64,000 bases of DNA from the NCBI GenBank assembly GCA_019117485.1, contig DWZQ01000029.1, positions 43,118 to 107,117 on the forward strand, given 5' to 3'. The position numbers and the translations under genes are program-made. The notes beneath the pieces were generated by a model. It had not been told where the DNA came from and searched no databases. It saw only the letters and a list, made by a program, of their open reading frames with translations. Shown one piece after another: positions 7,035 to 15,812 of this stretch (positions within the stretch are counted from its first letter, which is position 1; each line of letters opens with the position of its first letter). Source of the DNA: Candidatus Agathobaculum intestinipullorum. Its GTDB lineage: Bacteria; Bacillota; Clostridia; Oscillospirales; Butyricicoccaceae.

Positions 7035-7964
7035 TTACCCCTGCGGGATTTTTTTCGGACTGCCGTTGTCAAACGGCTGTTTAAAATGGAAATGCAGCCG
7101 CAGGCCGGTGTCAAACTGCGCGGCGTACTGTCCTGCCAGCGCCGCCGCGTAAATACGCGCCAAGCCAAACAGCTCAAGGACAGAGTCGGTGCGCTGCTGG
7201 TCGGGCATCCACAGGTTGTACCAAGGGGTATGCTGCTCGTTGAGCGCATCCCACGCCGGGCGCTCGACCTTCATATGCCCGGTCAGGATCGCGCCGTGCC
7301 CGGCCAGCCGCTCTAACCGCTGCACCGTGCGGTAGGTGCGGCGCTTGTCGGCATAGAAGAACTTCTCCCACGCCAGCATTTCGTCGAAGGAACGGCGCAG
7401 GTCACGCGTAGGCACGTCCACCCCGTATACGTTTTGCAGCACGGCATGCAGCAGCACGGCCAAAACGGCCTGCTCCGCCGGCGGCAGGATGTAAAACTGC
7501 GCAGGGTCGAACGCCGTCACCGGCGTCTGGTATGTCTTTTCATACAACAAATAATCGATGTCGCTCTCAATCTGGCAATGTACTGCCGAGGCGTTGAGCT
7601 TCGCATCCGCCGAGCGGATCTGCTCCTGCCGACAATAAACGTAAGGGTGTATCTCGCTGTCGAGCGTATAGTGGCAGACAAAGCCGTAAAAGTAGGCCGC
7701 GGCGATCTGCTGCGCCTCGCCGGTCAGGTCATGTACACCGCGTGCGAACGCTACAAATAATTCGTCAATCTTTTCCGAATGCATACGGTTGCCCAGCTTG
7801 TGAAGCGGGCTGCCGAGAAATATCTTGCGGTAAAACAGCGGGTCGGGGCCTTGGCAGCCCCAGCGGAAGCTGACCGGATGGCTGGCCACAAGCTGTTGTA
7901 CCGATGCGGGGAATACGGTAAGCGCCTGCTCACCGAAAAGATGGTGCGATACAAAATCCGCCAT
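7035..7964 (-). CDS. Zinc-dependent phospholipase C family protein
   Basis: A 309-residue protein resembling the Zn_dep_PLPC family: an N-terminal FVSHHLFGEQAL motif, GCQGPDPLFY, LGNRMHSEKIDELF and GFVCHYTLDSEIHPYVY supply the His and Asp ligands expected for a multi-metal site. No signal peptide is seen, unlike secreted clostridial alpha-toxins, so it is probably a cytosolic metal-dependent hydrolase of unknown substrate. The ATG at 7964 follows GGAGGT. It is 26 bases downstream of a Gfo/Idh oxidoreductase on the same strand and probably co-transcribed. A second, shorter member of the same family sits at 37730-38329. Confidence 0.8.
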   Translation of the reverse strand: MADFVSHHLFGEQALTVFPASVQQLVASHPVSFRWGCQGPDPLFYRKIFLGSPLHKLGNRMHSEKIDELFVAFARGVHDLTGEAQQIAAAYFYGFVCHYTLDSEIHPYVYCRQEQIRSADAKLNASAVHCQIESDIDYLLYEKTYQTPVTAFDPAQFYILPPAEQAVLAVLLHAVLQNVYGVDVPTRDLRRSFDEMLAWEKFFYADKRRTYRTVQRLERLAGHGAILTGHMKVERPAWDALNEQHTPWYNLWMPDQQRTDSVLELFGLARIYAAALAGQYAAQFDTGLRLHFHFKQPFDNGSPKKIPQG

Positions 7965-7990
7965 GAAATGACCTCCTTGCTGTCAAAAAA

Positions 7991-8974
7991 CTATCTGTCA
8001 ATGCCGGGGAACGCGATGCCTGCGCTCTGCCGCGCACGTTCGAGTAATTCCATTACGTCCGCGCTCTGCGCCATGCGGCGGCGGCAGGTTTCACGGTCGC
8101 CCGATGCGGCGATCTGGGCAATCTGGCGCATTTCCCAATACCATGCAGTCTCACCCTGCTGCTCGTCAAACGCGAGTTCGCCCGCTTTGGTCACCACAGA
8201 CATACGCGTACACATGCTGACGGGATCTTCGACCCGGATAAAGCCGTTCTCCCCGATGATATGCGCACCCATGTCGCTCCAACAATCCTTAGCGCCCATA
8301 CACTGGGCGAGGAAGCCCGGATACTCGAGCACCGCTATACCGCCGAGGTCGATACCGTTCGCGTGCCGCCGCGCGTGGTAGGTCACGCGTTCGGGCATGC
8401 CGAACAGGCCGTAGACAAAATACAGGTTATAAAGGTTGATGTCCATCAGCGCGCCGCCCGCAAAAGCGGGGTTGAACACGTTGGGCGTCTGTCCTGCTTG
8501 CAGCGCGTGGAACCTGCTGGAATACTGGCAGAACGTGCAGGACACCTGCCGCACCGGCCCAATCTGTTCGAGCGCGTCGCGGATGCGTGCAAAATGCGGC
8601 ACGGACAGCGTCGTGATGCCCTCGAGCAGCATCAGATCCCGTTCCTCGGCGAGCTTTGCCAACTCCTCGGCCTGCGCGCGGCTGGGCGTGAACGGCTTTT
8701 CGCAAAGCACATGCTTGCCTGCTTGCAGCGCCGCCTTGGTGTGCTCGTAATGCAGGCTGTTGGGTGAGGCCACATATACCCAGTCGACCTCCGGGTCGGC
8801 CAGCATATCACCCAGCGCGGTGTATACTTTTTTCACCCCAAACGAATCGGCCAGTGCGCGGCCGGTCTGCACGCTGCGCGAATAGACCGCCTCATAGGCC
8901 ACATCCGGCATGCGCACGGCTTCACGCATCACCCATGTGACAATGCTTCCTGTCCCGATCGTACCGATTTTCAT
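7991..8974 (-). CDS. Gfo/Idh/MocA family oxidoreductase
   Basis: NAD(P)-dependent sugar or cyclitol dehydrogenase. The N-terminal Rossmann fold begins KIGTIGTGSIV, the cofactor/catalytic lysine lies in CEKPFTPS (residues 91-98), and the C-terminal half has the beta-sheet substrate domain with GGALMDINLYNLYFVYGLFG, where the family places its Asp/His pair (here Asp-Asn). 327 residues is typical. ATG 8974 is chosen because AGGAAAGGGG lies upstream; 26 earlier in-frame codons have no start with a site. The substrate is unknown. It probably forms a two-gene unit with the phospholipase-like gene. Confidence 0.85.
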   Translation of the reverse strand: MKIGTIGTGSIVTWVMREAVRMPDVAYEAVYSRSVQTGRALADSFGVKKVYTALGDMLADPEVDWVYVASPNSLHYEHTKAALQAGKHVLCEKPFTPSRAQAEELAKLAEERDLMLLEGITTLSVPHFARIRDALEQIGPVRQVSCTFCQYSSRFHALQAGQTPNVFNPAFAGGALMDINLYNLYFVYGLFGMPERVTYHARRHANGIDLGGIAVLEYPGFLAQCMGAKDCWSDMGAHIIGENGFIRVEDPVSMCTRMSVVTKAGELAFDEQQGETAWYWEMRQIAQIAASGDRETCRRRMAQSADVMELLERARQSAGIAFPGIDR

Positions 8975-9069
8975 ACGGCGCCCCTTTCCTGCCCGGACGG
9001 CAATGGTTATACTGTTTCTATCATGGCACACTTTGCGCCCACATGCAACCATTTGTTTACCAGATGCGC

Positions 9070-9118
9070 AAAAAAGCAGCCGCCCCCCTGCCGCTAAGCG
9101 GGTATGGGGACGGCTGCT
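9070..9118 (-). terminator. Terminator of yebC
   Basis: On the minus strand a GC-rich stem (AGCAGCCG with CGGCTGCT at the base, inner GC stems) is followed by TTTTTT, 28 bases after the yebC stop codon. Confidence 0.8.
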
Positions 9119-9145
9119 GTGCCCTCGGATCTATTGCAAAAAAAC

Positions 9146-9889
9146 TCAGCCCTCGTAATCGGCCTCGTTCTCCCAGTTATGCCATACTGCCTGTACGTCG
9201 TCGTTATCCTCAAGATTGTCGAGCAGCTTGCGCATCTGTGCCATATCTTCTTCCTTCTCGAGGGTGATATAGTTCTGCGGCACCAGCTCGACCTCGGCCT
9301 CCACAAACGAATAGCCCAGCGTTTCGAGCGCCTCGCGCACAGCCGAGAAATCGTCCGGCGCGGTGTAGATCTCAAAGGTATCCTCGTCGGCCTGGAAGTC
9401 CTCAGCGCCCGCATCGAGCGCCTGCATCATCACGGTATCCTCGTCCAGCTCGCCGCGCTCCATGATGATAACGCCCTTTTTATCGAACTGCCACGATACG
9501 CAATTTGTCGCGCCCAGACCCGCGCCGTACTTATCAAACAGGTGGCGCACATCCGCAACCGTGCGGTTTTTGTTATCGGTCAGCGTTTCGACAACGACGG
9601 CTACACCGCCGACGCCGTAACCCTCATAGTTATTGGCCTCGTAGTTGACCTGTCCATTCGCGCCCGAATACTTATCCAGCGTGCGCTTGATGTTATCGTT
9701 GGGCATATTGTTGGCCTTTGCCTTGGCGATGCAGTCGCGCAGGCGGGCGTTGAAATCCGGGTTTGCAGAGCCGCCCTCCTTGATCGCGATAGCCATTTCA
9801 CGACCGATCTTCGTGAAAATTTTTGCCTTTTTTGCGTCGTTCGCGCCTTTGCGCTTGGCAATATTATGCCACTTGGAATGTCCCGACAT
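9146..9889 (-). CDS. yebC: YebC/PmpR family protein (translation/transcription factor)
   Basis: A 247-residue YebC family protein. It opens with the hallmark MSGHSKWHNIAKRKGANDAKK and has FTKIGREMAIAIKEGG, NMPNDNIKRTLDK, YEGYGVGGVAVVVETLTDNKNRT and the C-terminal EVELVPQNYITLE. YebC proteins were first described as DNA-binding regulators; recent work on the family assigns some a role in relieving ribosome stalling at proline stretches. It is monocistronic, with its own promoter (9961-9989) and terminator (9070-9118), and diverges from a very small gene at 10065. Confidence 0.95.
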   Translation of the reverse strand: MSGHSKWHNIAKRKGANDAKKAKIFTKIGREMAIAIKEGGSANPDFNARLRDCIAKAKANNMPNDNIKRTLDKYSGANGQVNYEANNYEGYGVGGVAVVVETLTDNKNRTVADVRHLFDKYGAGLGATNCVSWQFDKKGVIIMERGELDEDTVMMQALDAGAEDFQADEDTFEIYTAPDDFSAVREALETLGYSFVEAEVELVPQNYITLEKEEDMAQMRKLLDNLEDNDDVQAVWHNWENEADYEG

Positions 9890-9960
9890 GGTCGAATGTC
9901 CCTCTTTCTATCTGAAAATAATTTTAATATAACCTCAAAAACGCCATACGGCGCATACAA

Positions 9961-9989
9961 ATTTTATCAGACTTTACACGCTTTCGCAA
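9961..9989 (-). promoter_or_regulatory. yebC promoter
   Basis: Minus strand -35 TTGCGA (9984-9989), 17 bp spacer, -10 TAAAAT (9961-9966), about 72 bases before the yebC start. Confidence 0.75.
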
Positions 9990-10064
9990 GACCCGCACGC
10001 ATATTTTTCGCACAGGGCGTGCAAACTACGCTTGCAAACCCAAAAACAAAGAGGTGATTTTACA

Positions 10065-10181
10065 ATGGGCAAGCAGAACAAACGTCAGAACCAGAACCCG
10101 TCTACCACCAACCAGAACCCGAACAGCACGCAGAACAAGAACCAGAACCCGACGACCTCCAACCAGTGTCCGAACGGCTAA
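10065..10181 (+). CDS. Small Asn/Gln/Pro-rich protein, 38 residues
   Basis: ATG at 10065 is preceded by AGAGGTGATTTTACA, a good ribosome binding site, and the frame closes with TAA after 38 codons. The peptide starts MGKQNKRQNQNPSTTNQNPN and repeats QNP four times, with one Cys near the end (NQCPNG). Low complexity and high hydrophilicity suggest a disordered or spore-coat/SASP-like small protein; this is only a guess and no family is recognised. No promoter was found by eye in the short divergent region shared with yebC. It is followed by a hairpin array. Confidence 0.6.
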   Translation: MGKQNKRQNQNPSTTNQNPNSTQNKNQNPTTSNQCPNG

Positions 10182-10183
10182 AC

Positions 10184-10313
10184 CGGGCTTTGCCCGAGCC
10201 AAATGGGTTCGTGTGAGGGCGCAGACGCGCCCAAGGCTGCGCAAAGTCCCGCTTTACGGGGCTTTGCGCAGTCCCTTTGTCCCCCTTTGCGGCGCCCACA
10301 GCGCGGCAAGGGG
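10184..10313 (+). repeat. Hairpin array downstream of the 38-residue gene
   Basis: Four inverted repeats follow the stop codon: CGGGC/GCCCG (10184-10188 with 10192-10196), GGGCGC/GCGCCC (10217-10222 with 10227-10232), CTGCGCAAAG/CTTTGCGCAG (10237-10246 with 10262-10271, extended inward) and CCCCTTTGC with GCAAGGGG (10282-10290 with 10306-10313). They have no U-tracts. No other coding sequence is seen in this stretch. Confidence 0.6.
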
Positions 10314-10321
10314 TTAACAAT

Positions 10322-10360
10322 ACCCCCTGCCGTCCGGCCTACAACCGGAAGGCAGGGGGT
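10322..10360 (-). terminator. Probable terminator of uraA
   Basis: A 10 bp stem ACCCCCTGCC/GGCAGGGGGT with an inner TCCGG/CCGGA stem, 33 bases past the uraA stop. The minus-strand tail (ATTGTTAA) is only weakly U-rich. Confidence 0.55.
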
Positions 10361-10392
10361 TGCTATTTGGGATATGCGCCTATTGGGCTGCG

Positions 10393-11676
10393 TCAATCCG
10401 TCAAATCGTTGGACAGGTGCAGCTTGTCGAATACATAAAACAGCAGGCTCATCAGCATGCCGACAATGGCGGCCAGCGTCATGCCAGAAAGCGACACGTT
10501 GCCCAGCGACAGCGTCACGCCCGACAGGCCAGTGACGAAAATGACCGAGGTCAGCACCATGTTGCGGTTCTTGCCGTAGTCGACGCGATTGTCGACCAGA
10601 ATGCGCAGGCCGGACGTGCCGATCATGCCGTACAGCAGGAACGAGATGCCGCCGATAACCGGGCCCGGGATGGTCTGGATGAGCGCGGCCAGCGGGCCGA
10701 CGAACGAGCAGATGATCGAAAGCACCGCCGCGCCGCCAATGACACGCACCGAATACACCTTTGTGATCGCCATCACGCCGATGTTTTCGCCGTAGGTCGT
10801 GGTCGGCACCGAGCCGATCAGGCCGGAAACCGCAGTCGAGAAGTTATCTGCAAACAGCGAGCGGTGCAGGCCGGGGTCTTTGAGCAAATCGCGGCCGACG
10901 ATCTTGCCCGTGACCAGCTGGTGACCAATGTGCTCGTTGGCGATAACCAGAATGACCGGCAGGATAATCAGGATGGCCTCCACGTCAAACTTGGGCGCTT
11001 GGAAATTCGGCAGCTGAAACAGCGGCTGCTGCATGGCGGCGATGATGCCGTCGCGGATGGCATGCCCGCCGGACAGCGCCTCGGTGATCAGGCCGGTCGC
11101 ATAGCCGCAGAGGATCGCGATCAAAATCGGGATGACCGACAAAAAGCCGCGGAACAGCACGCTGCCCAGCACCGCAACGGCGAGCGTCACGCAGAAGGTG
11201 ACGACGCTGGCGGTGGTCACGCTGTCGCCGACGATCTGGCCGGTGGACGCCGCCGAGCCGGCAAGCTCAAGGCCGATCAGCGCCACGACAGGCCCCATCG
11301 CTGCGGGCGGCAGCACCACGTCAATCCACTTGGTGCCGCATTTATAGATGATGGCGGCCAGCACGCAGCCGCACAGGCCGACAACCACAAAGCCGCCCTG
11401 CGCATACGGATAGCCCCAATTCTGGATGACCACGGTCGCCGGTGCGATAAACGCGAACGACGAGCCGAGATAGGCGGGCGCCTTGCCCTTGGTGATCAGG
11501 ATGAACAGCAGCGTGCCGATGCCGTTCATAAACAGTACAATCGCCGGGTTGATGCCGAACATAAACGGCACGAGCACCGACGCGCCGAACATGGCGAACA
11601 TGTGCTGGATGGACAGCGGCACAAGCAGGCGCGGCGGCACCTTTTCCTCGACCTGAATGATTCGGTTGGTTTGCAT
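10393..11676 (-). CDS. uraA: Uracil permease, NCS2 family
   Basis: Inner-membrane uracil:proton symporter of pyrimidine salvage. The 427 residues form about 14 hydrophobic helices. UraA hallmarks are present: SIQHMFAMFGASVLVPFMFG near the N-terminus, the substrate-binding NEHIGH (Glu and His of helix 8) and TTYGENIGVMAITKVYSV (second conserved Glu, helix 10). It is third in a same-strand series rnr, patatin, uraA, with 83 bases to the patatin gene. The start ATG at 11676 has an AAGGGGAT site rather far upstream (about 13 bases), so initiation may be weak. Confidence 0.93.
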   Translation of the reverse strand: MQTNRIIQVEEKVPPRLLVPLSIQHMFAMFGASVLVPFMFGINPAIVLFMNGIGTLLFILITKGKAPAYLGSSFAFIAPATVVIQNWGYPYAQGGFVVVGLCGCVLAAIIYKCGTKWIDVVLPPAAMGPVVALIGLELAGSAASTGQIVGDSVTTASVVTFCVTLAVAVLGSVLFRGFLSVIPILIAILCGYATGLITEALSGGHAIRDGIIAAMQQPLFQLPNFQAPKFDVEAILIILPVILVIANEHIGHQLVTGKIVGRDLLKDPGLHRSLFADNFSTAVSGLIGSVPTTTYGENIGVMAITKVYSVRVIGGAAVLSIICSFVGPLAALIQTIPGPVIGGISFLLYGMIGTSGLRILVDNRVDYGKNRNMVLTSVIFVTGLSGVTLSLGNVSLSGMTLAAIVGMLMSLLFYVFDKLHLSNDLTD

Positions 11677-11759
11677 CTTACTCTTATATCCCCTTTTTTG
11701 TAATTTCGGCCAAAGCCGGTGGAATGTGCGGAAAACTGCACGGAGTGCAGTATTGCCAC

Positions 11760-12602
11760 TTAGGTGAACAGGCGGCGGATGTCGTCCATGCGCGCCAAGG
11801 CCATGTTATAGCCCATCTCGTAGCCCCATTCGAGCTTTTTGACATCCTTTTCAAAGCTCTCCAGATGAGCGGACGGCTGTAAGACCACGGTATCCTGCGG
11901 CCGCTTTTTAGCCAGCTGGTGGCAGAAGCACACCGTATCGTTGTAGTGCTGGGCGCGGTTCTGCATTGTGCGGGCAAGTTCCGGGTATTTACGCCGCAGC
12001 GTCAGGATAGCCAGCTGCGTGCTGCGCTGCATCACCTTGCGGTAGTCGCGCGGCTGGGTCAGCACGATCAGGTTCTTTTTGTTGCCGTCATGCAGGCTTT
12101 TCACGATCGGGATCGGGTCGGCAAGGCCGCCGTCGTAGTAGATCTCGTCCCCGATGTGAACTTCCGGGAAATACAGCGGGATAGCACAGGTCGCGCGCAG
12201 CATGGTGCTTTTGTGGTCAAGCAGCTTGCCGTCGAGGTATTCCGCCTTGCCGGTGCGGGCATTGGTCACACCGACGAGCACGCGGCCGGTGTAATTCAGG
12301 TAGGTTTCCACGTCAAACGGCATCAGTTCGTTCGGAATAGTCGAAAACACAAACTCCACGCCGAAGATCGAGTGGTCGCGGCGCAGGTTGCGCGCGCCAA
12401 AATAGCGCTTATCGTTGCGGTATTGCCGCAAAATCTCCAGATTGCGGCCGCGCTGGCGCGAAATATAGGATACGCCATAGGTGATGCCGGCCGATACGCC
12501 GATCACATAATCGAACATCAGGCCGTTGTCAAGCAGCGCGTCCATCACGCCGCAGGAAAAAACCGGGCGGAAGGTGCCGCCCTCCAGAACAAGTCCGGGC
12601 AT
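11760..12602 (-). CDS. Patatin-like phospholipase
   Basis: Cytosolic serine lipase/acyl hydrolase of the patatin family (280 residues, close to E. coli YjjU/RssA size). The oxyanion region LVLEGGTFRPVFSCGVMDAL opens the protein, the nucleophile sits in GVSAG (about residues 35-39), and the catalytic Asp is in YYDGGLADPIPI (about residue 157). No signal peptide. It lies 54 bases downstream of rnr and upstream of uraA on the same strand, likely one transcript. Substrate is unknown. Confidence 0.88.
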   Translation of the reverse strand: MPGLVLEGGTFRPVFSCGVMDALLDNGLMFDYVIGVSAGITYGVSYISRQRGRNLEILRQYRNDKRYFGARNLRRDHSIFGVEFVFSTIPNELMPFDVETYLNYTGRVLVGVTNARTGKAEYLDGKLLDHKSTMLRATCAIPLYFPEVHIGDEIYYDGGLADPIPIVKSLHDGNKKNLIVLTQPRDYRKVMQRSTQLAILTLRRKYPELARTMQNRAQHYNDTVCFCHQLAKKRPQDTVVLQPSAHLESFEKDVKKLEWGYEMGYNMALARMDDIRRLFT

Positions 12603-12656
12603 AGTCTGTCAAAACCTTTCTTGCTTGATGTAACGCCCCGGTATGGGGCAGCGGGG

Positions 12657-14909
12657 TCAGCGGCGCTTGCGCGTCAGCGTTTTTTTGCTCTTGCGGCCGC
12701 CGCGCCCCTTGCCGTGACCCTGACGGCGGCGCTGCGCGCGGTTTCCGGGCGCAGGCGCGAAAGCCGGGGGCGGCGCGTCGTCCATGAGGTCGGAGACGGG
12801 CAGCGAACCGTCGGCGGGCGCAAAGTCGATCTGGCCGGTGACTTCGCTTGCGGCGATGAGCTTGACGCGGATGGGTGTGCCGATCGTGAACCGCTTGCCG
12901 GTGTGACGACCGGTCATAGTCATGCGCTGCTCATCGTATTCGTAACGGTCACCCGCGAGCAGTTCAATGCGGATCAGTCCCTCACAGCCGTTTTCCAGCG
13001 CAACGAACACGCCGAATGACTGCACGCCGGACACCTCGGCGTCAAATTCCTCACCGATGAAACGCTTCATATAGGCTGCGATATACAGCTTGTCGATGCC
13101 GCGCTCGCACTCGTCAGCCGCCTGCTCGCGCGTGGTCGACTGGGCCGCGGCCTCCTCGCAGGTGGTGTCGTCGCCTGCGGTAAATTCCTCGCCTGTCAAC
13201 GCCTTTTGCAGCATGCGGTGCGCCACCAGATCGGGATAGCGGCGGATGGGCGAGGTGAAATGCAGGTAGAACTTCGCCTTCAGGCCATAGTGGCCGATGC
13301 ACTCGTCCGCGTAGCGCGCACGGGCAAGGCTGCGCAGCAGCAGCGTCGGCAGAATGCGCTGGCGGGGGTCGCCCTTCGCGCCGCGCAGCACAGTCTGGAA
13401 CTGGAACGTGTCCTCCGGCTTGGAGGGGTCGATGCGGTAGCCAAACGGCCGGGCAAACGCCGCGAACAGGCGCAGCTTTTCCGGGTCGGGGTTCTCATGC
13501 ACACGGTAGACCGTGGGCAGCTCCCTTTTACACATATATTCCGCGACGGCCTCGTTGGCCGCCAGCATAAATTCCTCGATCAGATGCTCGCTCTCGCCGC
13601 GCGCGCGCCAGCCGATGTCGGTCGGACGGCCGTCCGCGTCGACAATGATCTCGGCCTCCGGGATATCAAGCTCCAAAGCGCCGCGCTCAATGCGGCGTTT
13701 GTACATCGCGTGCGCGAGGCGGTTCATCCGCTCGGCTGTATCGACCAGAAAGCCGTATTCCCCGCGCAGCGCGGTATCGCCCGCGAGGATCTTGTTTACC
13801 TTGTTGTAAGTCATGCGCGCGCGGGAGCGGATGACCGACTTGGCAAAGCGCGCCTTGTAGCGCCGCCCGTCCCCATCGACCTCCATCAGCGCAGAGAAGG
13901 TCAGCCGGTCGACGTCCGGGTTTAGCGAACAGATACCGTGGCTGAGCGCGAACGGCAGCATGGGCACAACATGTCCGGGGTAATAAACCGATGTGCCGCG
14001 CCGGAACGCTTCGAGGTCGAGCGGTGCACCGGGCGTGACATAGTGCGACACGTCCGCGATGTGCACGCCGAGCAGGTAATGTCCGTTTTCGAGCACTTCA
14101 AGCGAGACCGCGTCGTCAAAGTCCTTGGCATCGTCGCCGTCGATGGTGAAAATCAGCTTGTCCCGCAGGTCGAGGCGGCCGGTAATCGCCGCAGGGTCGA
14201 CTTCCTGCGGCATGGCGTCGGCCTGCTGGAGCACGTCGTCGGGAAATACGTCATACACGCCGTTTTCGTGCAGGATGCCCGCGATCGCGGCTTCCATTGT
14301 GCCGTCCTCGCCCAAATCTGCTTCGATGACGCCCTGCGGCAGGAATTTTTCGTCGCCATAGTGGGAAATGGACACGGAAACGCGGTCGCCGGGCTGGGCG
14401 TCGCCCAGATCGTGCCGGTCGATCGCAATCTCGGGGTATTTCTTGGATGCGGGCTGGACGAAATACGCCTTACCACGCTGCACCAGCGCGCCCGTAATCT
14501 CACGATCCGCGCGCTGCAACACACGGATGACCTCGGCTTCGCGCCGCCCGCGGCCGTTTTTGCGCTCGCTCAGCTTGACCAGCACGCGGTCGCCATGCCA
14601 CGCGCCGCCTGCTGCGCCGGGCGGGATGAACAGGTCGTCCGGCTTGGCCGCGCCCTCGGGCGCATCGGGCGTGACAAAGGAAAACGCCCGCTCGGTGGCC
14701 AGATAAGTGCCGGTCGCGCAGCCATAATGCGCGGACACGGCAAAGCGGTTTTTCTTGTTTTTCATCACCTGCCCGTCCGCCAGCAGACGGTCGAGCGCGT
14801 CCTTCAGCTCGTGTTTGGGCGCGTCAGGCAGGGCGCGGCGTATCTCGTCGATACGCATGGGCTGCACAAGCAGCGTCAGCAGCCTGCTTTCCAGCTCGGT
14901 ATGGGGCAT
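12657..14909 (-). CDS. rnr: Ribonuclease R
   Basis: 3'-to-5' exoribonuclease that degrades structured RNA and takes part in tmRNA quality control. Domain order: N-terminal winged helix (residues 1-60), two cold-shock/OB domains, the RNB catalytic domain starting at about 250 with the Mg ligands in TIDGDDAKDFDDAVSLE and HIADVSHYV, YYPGHVVPMLP, GLKAKFYLHFTSPIRRYPDLVAHR, then an S1 domain (EEFDAEVSGVQSFGVFVAL) and a Lys/Arg/Gly-rich tail of about 40 residues. 750 residues is normal. An AAGGAGGG site precedes the ATG, and a TATACT -10 box lies 25 bases upstream (14934-14939). smpB and ssrA are not in the window. Confidence 0.96.
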   Translation of the reverse strand: MPHTELESRLLTLLVQPMRIDEIRRALPDAPKHELKDALDRLLADGQVMKNKKNRFAVSAHYGCATGTYLATERAFSFVTPDAPEGAAKPDDLFIPPGAAGGAWHGDRVLVKLSERKNGRGRREAEVIRVLQRADREITGALVQRGKAYFVQPASKKYPEIAIDRHDLGDAQPGDRVSVSISHYGDEKFLPQGVIEADLGEDGTMEAAIAGILHENGVYDVFPDDVLQQADAMPQEVDPAAITGRLDLRDKLIFTIDGDDAKDFDDAVSLEVLENGHYLLGVHIADVSHYVTPGAPLDLEAFRRGTSVYYPGHVVPMLPFALSHGICSLNPDVDRLTFSALMEVDGDGRRYKARFAKSVIRSRARMTYNKVNKILAGDTALRGEYGFLVDTAERMNRLAHAMYKRRIERGALELDIPEAEIIVDADGRPTDIGWRARGESEHLIEEFMLAANEAVAEYMCKRELPTVYRVHENPDPEKLRLFAAFARPFGYRIDPSKPEDTFQFQTVLRGAKGDPRQRILPTLLLRSLARARYADECIGHYGLKAKFYLHFTSPIRRYPDLVAHRMLQKALTGEEFTAGDDTTCEEAAAQSTTREQAADECERGIDKLYIAAYMKRFIGEEFDAEVSGVQSFGVFVALENGCEGLIRIELLAGDRYEYDEQRMTMTGRHTGKRFTIGTPIRVKLIAASEVTGQIDFAPADGSLPVSDLMDDAPPPAFAPAPGNRAQRRRQGHGKGRGGRKSKKTLTRKRR

Positions 14910-14985
14910 AGATCAGCCCTCCTTCCTGCAAACAGTATACCATTGTTGCGGGCGGATTAAAAGGAAAAATGGCGAAGGCTCGCGT

Positions 14986-15014
14986 TTGACGGCACGCATG
15001 CGGCATGGTACACT
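14986..15014 (+). promoter_or_regulatory. Promoter of the SDR-ttcA unit
   Basis: -35 TTGACG (14986-14991), 17 bp spacer, -10 TACACT (15009-15014), 39 bases before the SDR start. Confidence 0.7.
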
Positions 15015-15053
15015 AAGAATATCCAAAACACCCTCGGGAAAGGGGAAAGCGAT

Positions 15054-15812
15054 ATGAAAGCATTGATCACCGGCGCGTCCTCCGGCATCGGGCGCGAGAT
15101 CGCGCGCCTGCTGTCCGCGCGCGGCTATGACTTGATTTTATGCGCGCGGCGCGAAGACCGGCTGCGCGCGCTTGCAGCCGAACTGCCGACCGTCTGCCAC
15201 ATCATCGCGGCCGACGTGTCGGACGAAAAGGAATGCCGCCTGCTGTATCAGGCGGCGCGCAGCGATGACCTCGAGGTCGTGGTCAATAACGCAGGCTTTG
15301 GCCTGTTCGGTGCGTTTGCCGAAACCGATCTGGACGAAGAACTGCGTATGATCGACGTAAACATCCGCGCGGTACACATCCTGACCAAGCTGGCTGTGCA
15401 GGATTTCCAGAAACGCGGACGCGGCTATGTGCTAAACGTCGCCTCGAGCGCGGGCTTCCTGCCCGGGCCGCTGATGGCGACCTACTACGCCACGAAAAAC
15501 TATGTCCTGCGGCTGACGCAGGCCATCCGCGAGGAGCTGCGCCGCGCAGGCAGCGGCGTGAAAGTGTGCGCACTGTGCCCCGGCCCGGTTGACACTGAGT
15601 TTAATCAGGTCGCGGGCGTGCGCTTTGCCCTCGGCGGGCTGACCGCGCAGCGCGTGGCGCGCGCGGCGGTCGACGGCCTGTTTGCAGGCAAGGGGGTGGT
15701 CGTGCCGGGCGTGTCGATGAAGGCGATGACAGTTGCGCGCCACTTCGCCCCCGACACGCTGCTCGCGCGCGTGACCTATCATTTCCAGCACAAAAAGGGC
15801 GGCAAGGGATGA
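15054..15812 (+). CDS. Short-chain dehydrogenase/reductase (SDR)
   Basis: Classical NAD(P)-dependent SDR of 252 residues. TGASSGIG (residues 6-13) binds the cofactor, NNAG is at about 80, the catalytic Ser is in VASSAGF and the YxxxK pair in YYATKNY (about 145-151), followed by CPGPVDTEF. It resembles the YdfG/DltE-type SDRs, but the substrate cannot be predicted. Its stop overlaps the ttcA start by four bases (ATGA), so the two are translationally coupled. Confidence 0.9.
   Translation: MKALITGASSGIGREIARLLSARGYDLILCARREDRLRALAAELPTVCHIIAADVSDEKECRLLYQAARSDDLEVVVNNAGFGLFGAFAETDLDEELRMIDVNIRAVHILTKLAVQDFQKRGRGYVLNVASSAGFLPGPLMATYYATKNYVLRLTQAIREELRRAGSGVKVCALCPGPVDTEFNQVAGVRFALGGLTAQRVARAAVDGLFAGKGVVVPGVSMKAMTVARHFAPDTLLARVTYHFQHKKGGKG

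Noticed and set aside
10360..11703. A 447-codon open frame on the plus strand opposite uraA
   Set aside because: It is a shadow of uraA in high-GC DNA; its translation is rich in Arg, His, Asp and Gln as expected for an antisense frame, whereas uraA has a full conserved permease sequence.
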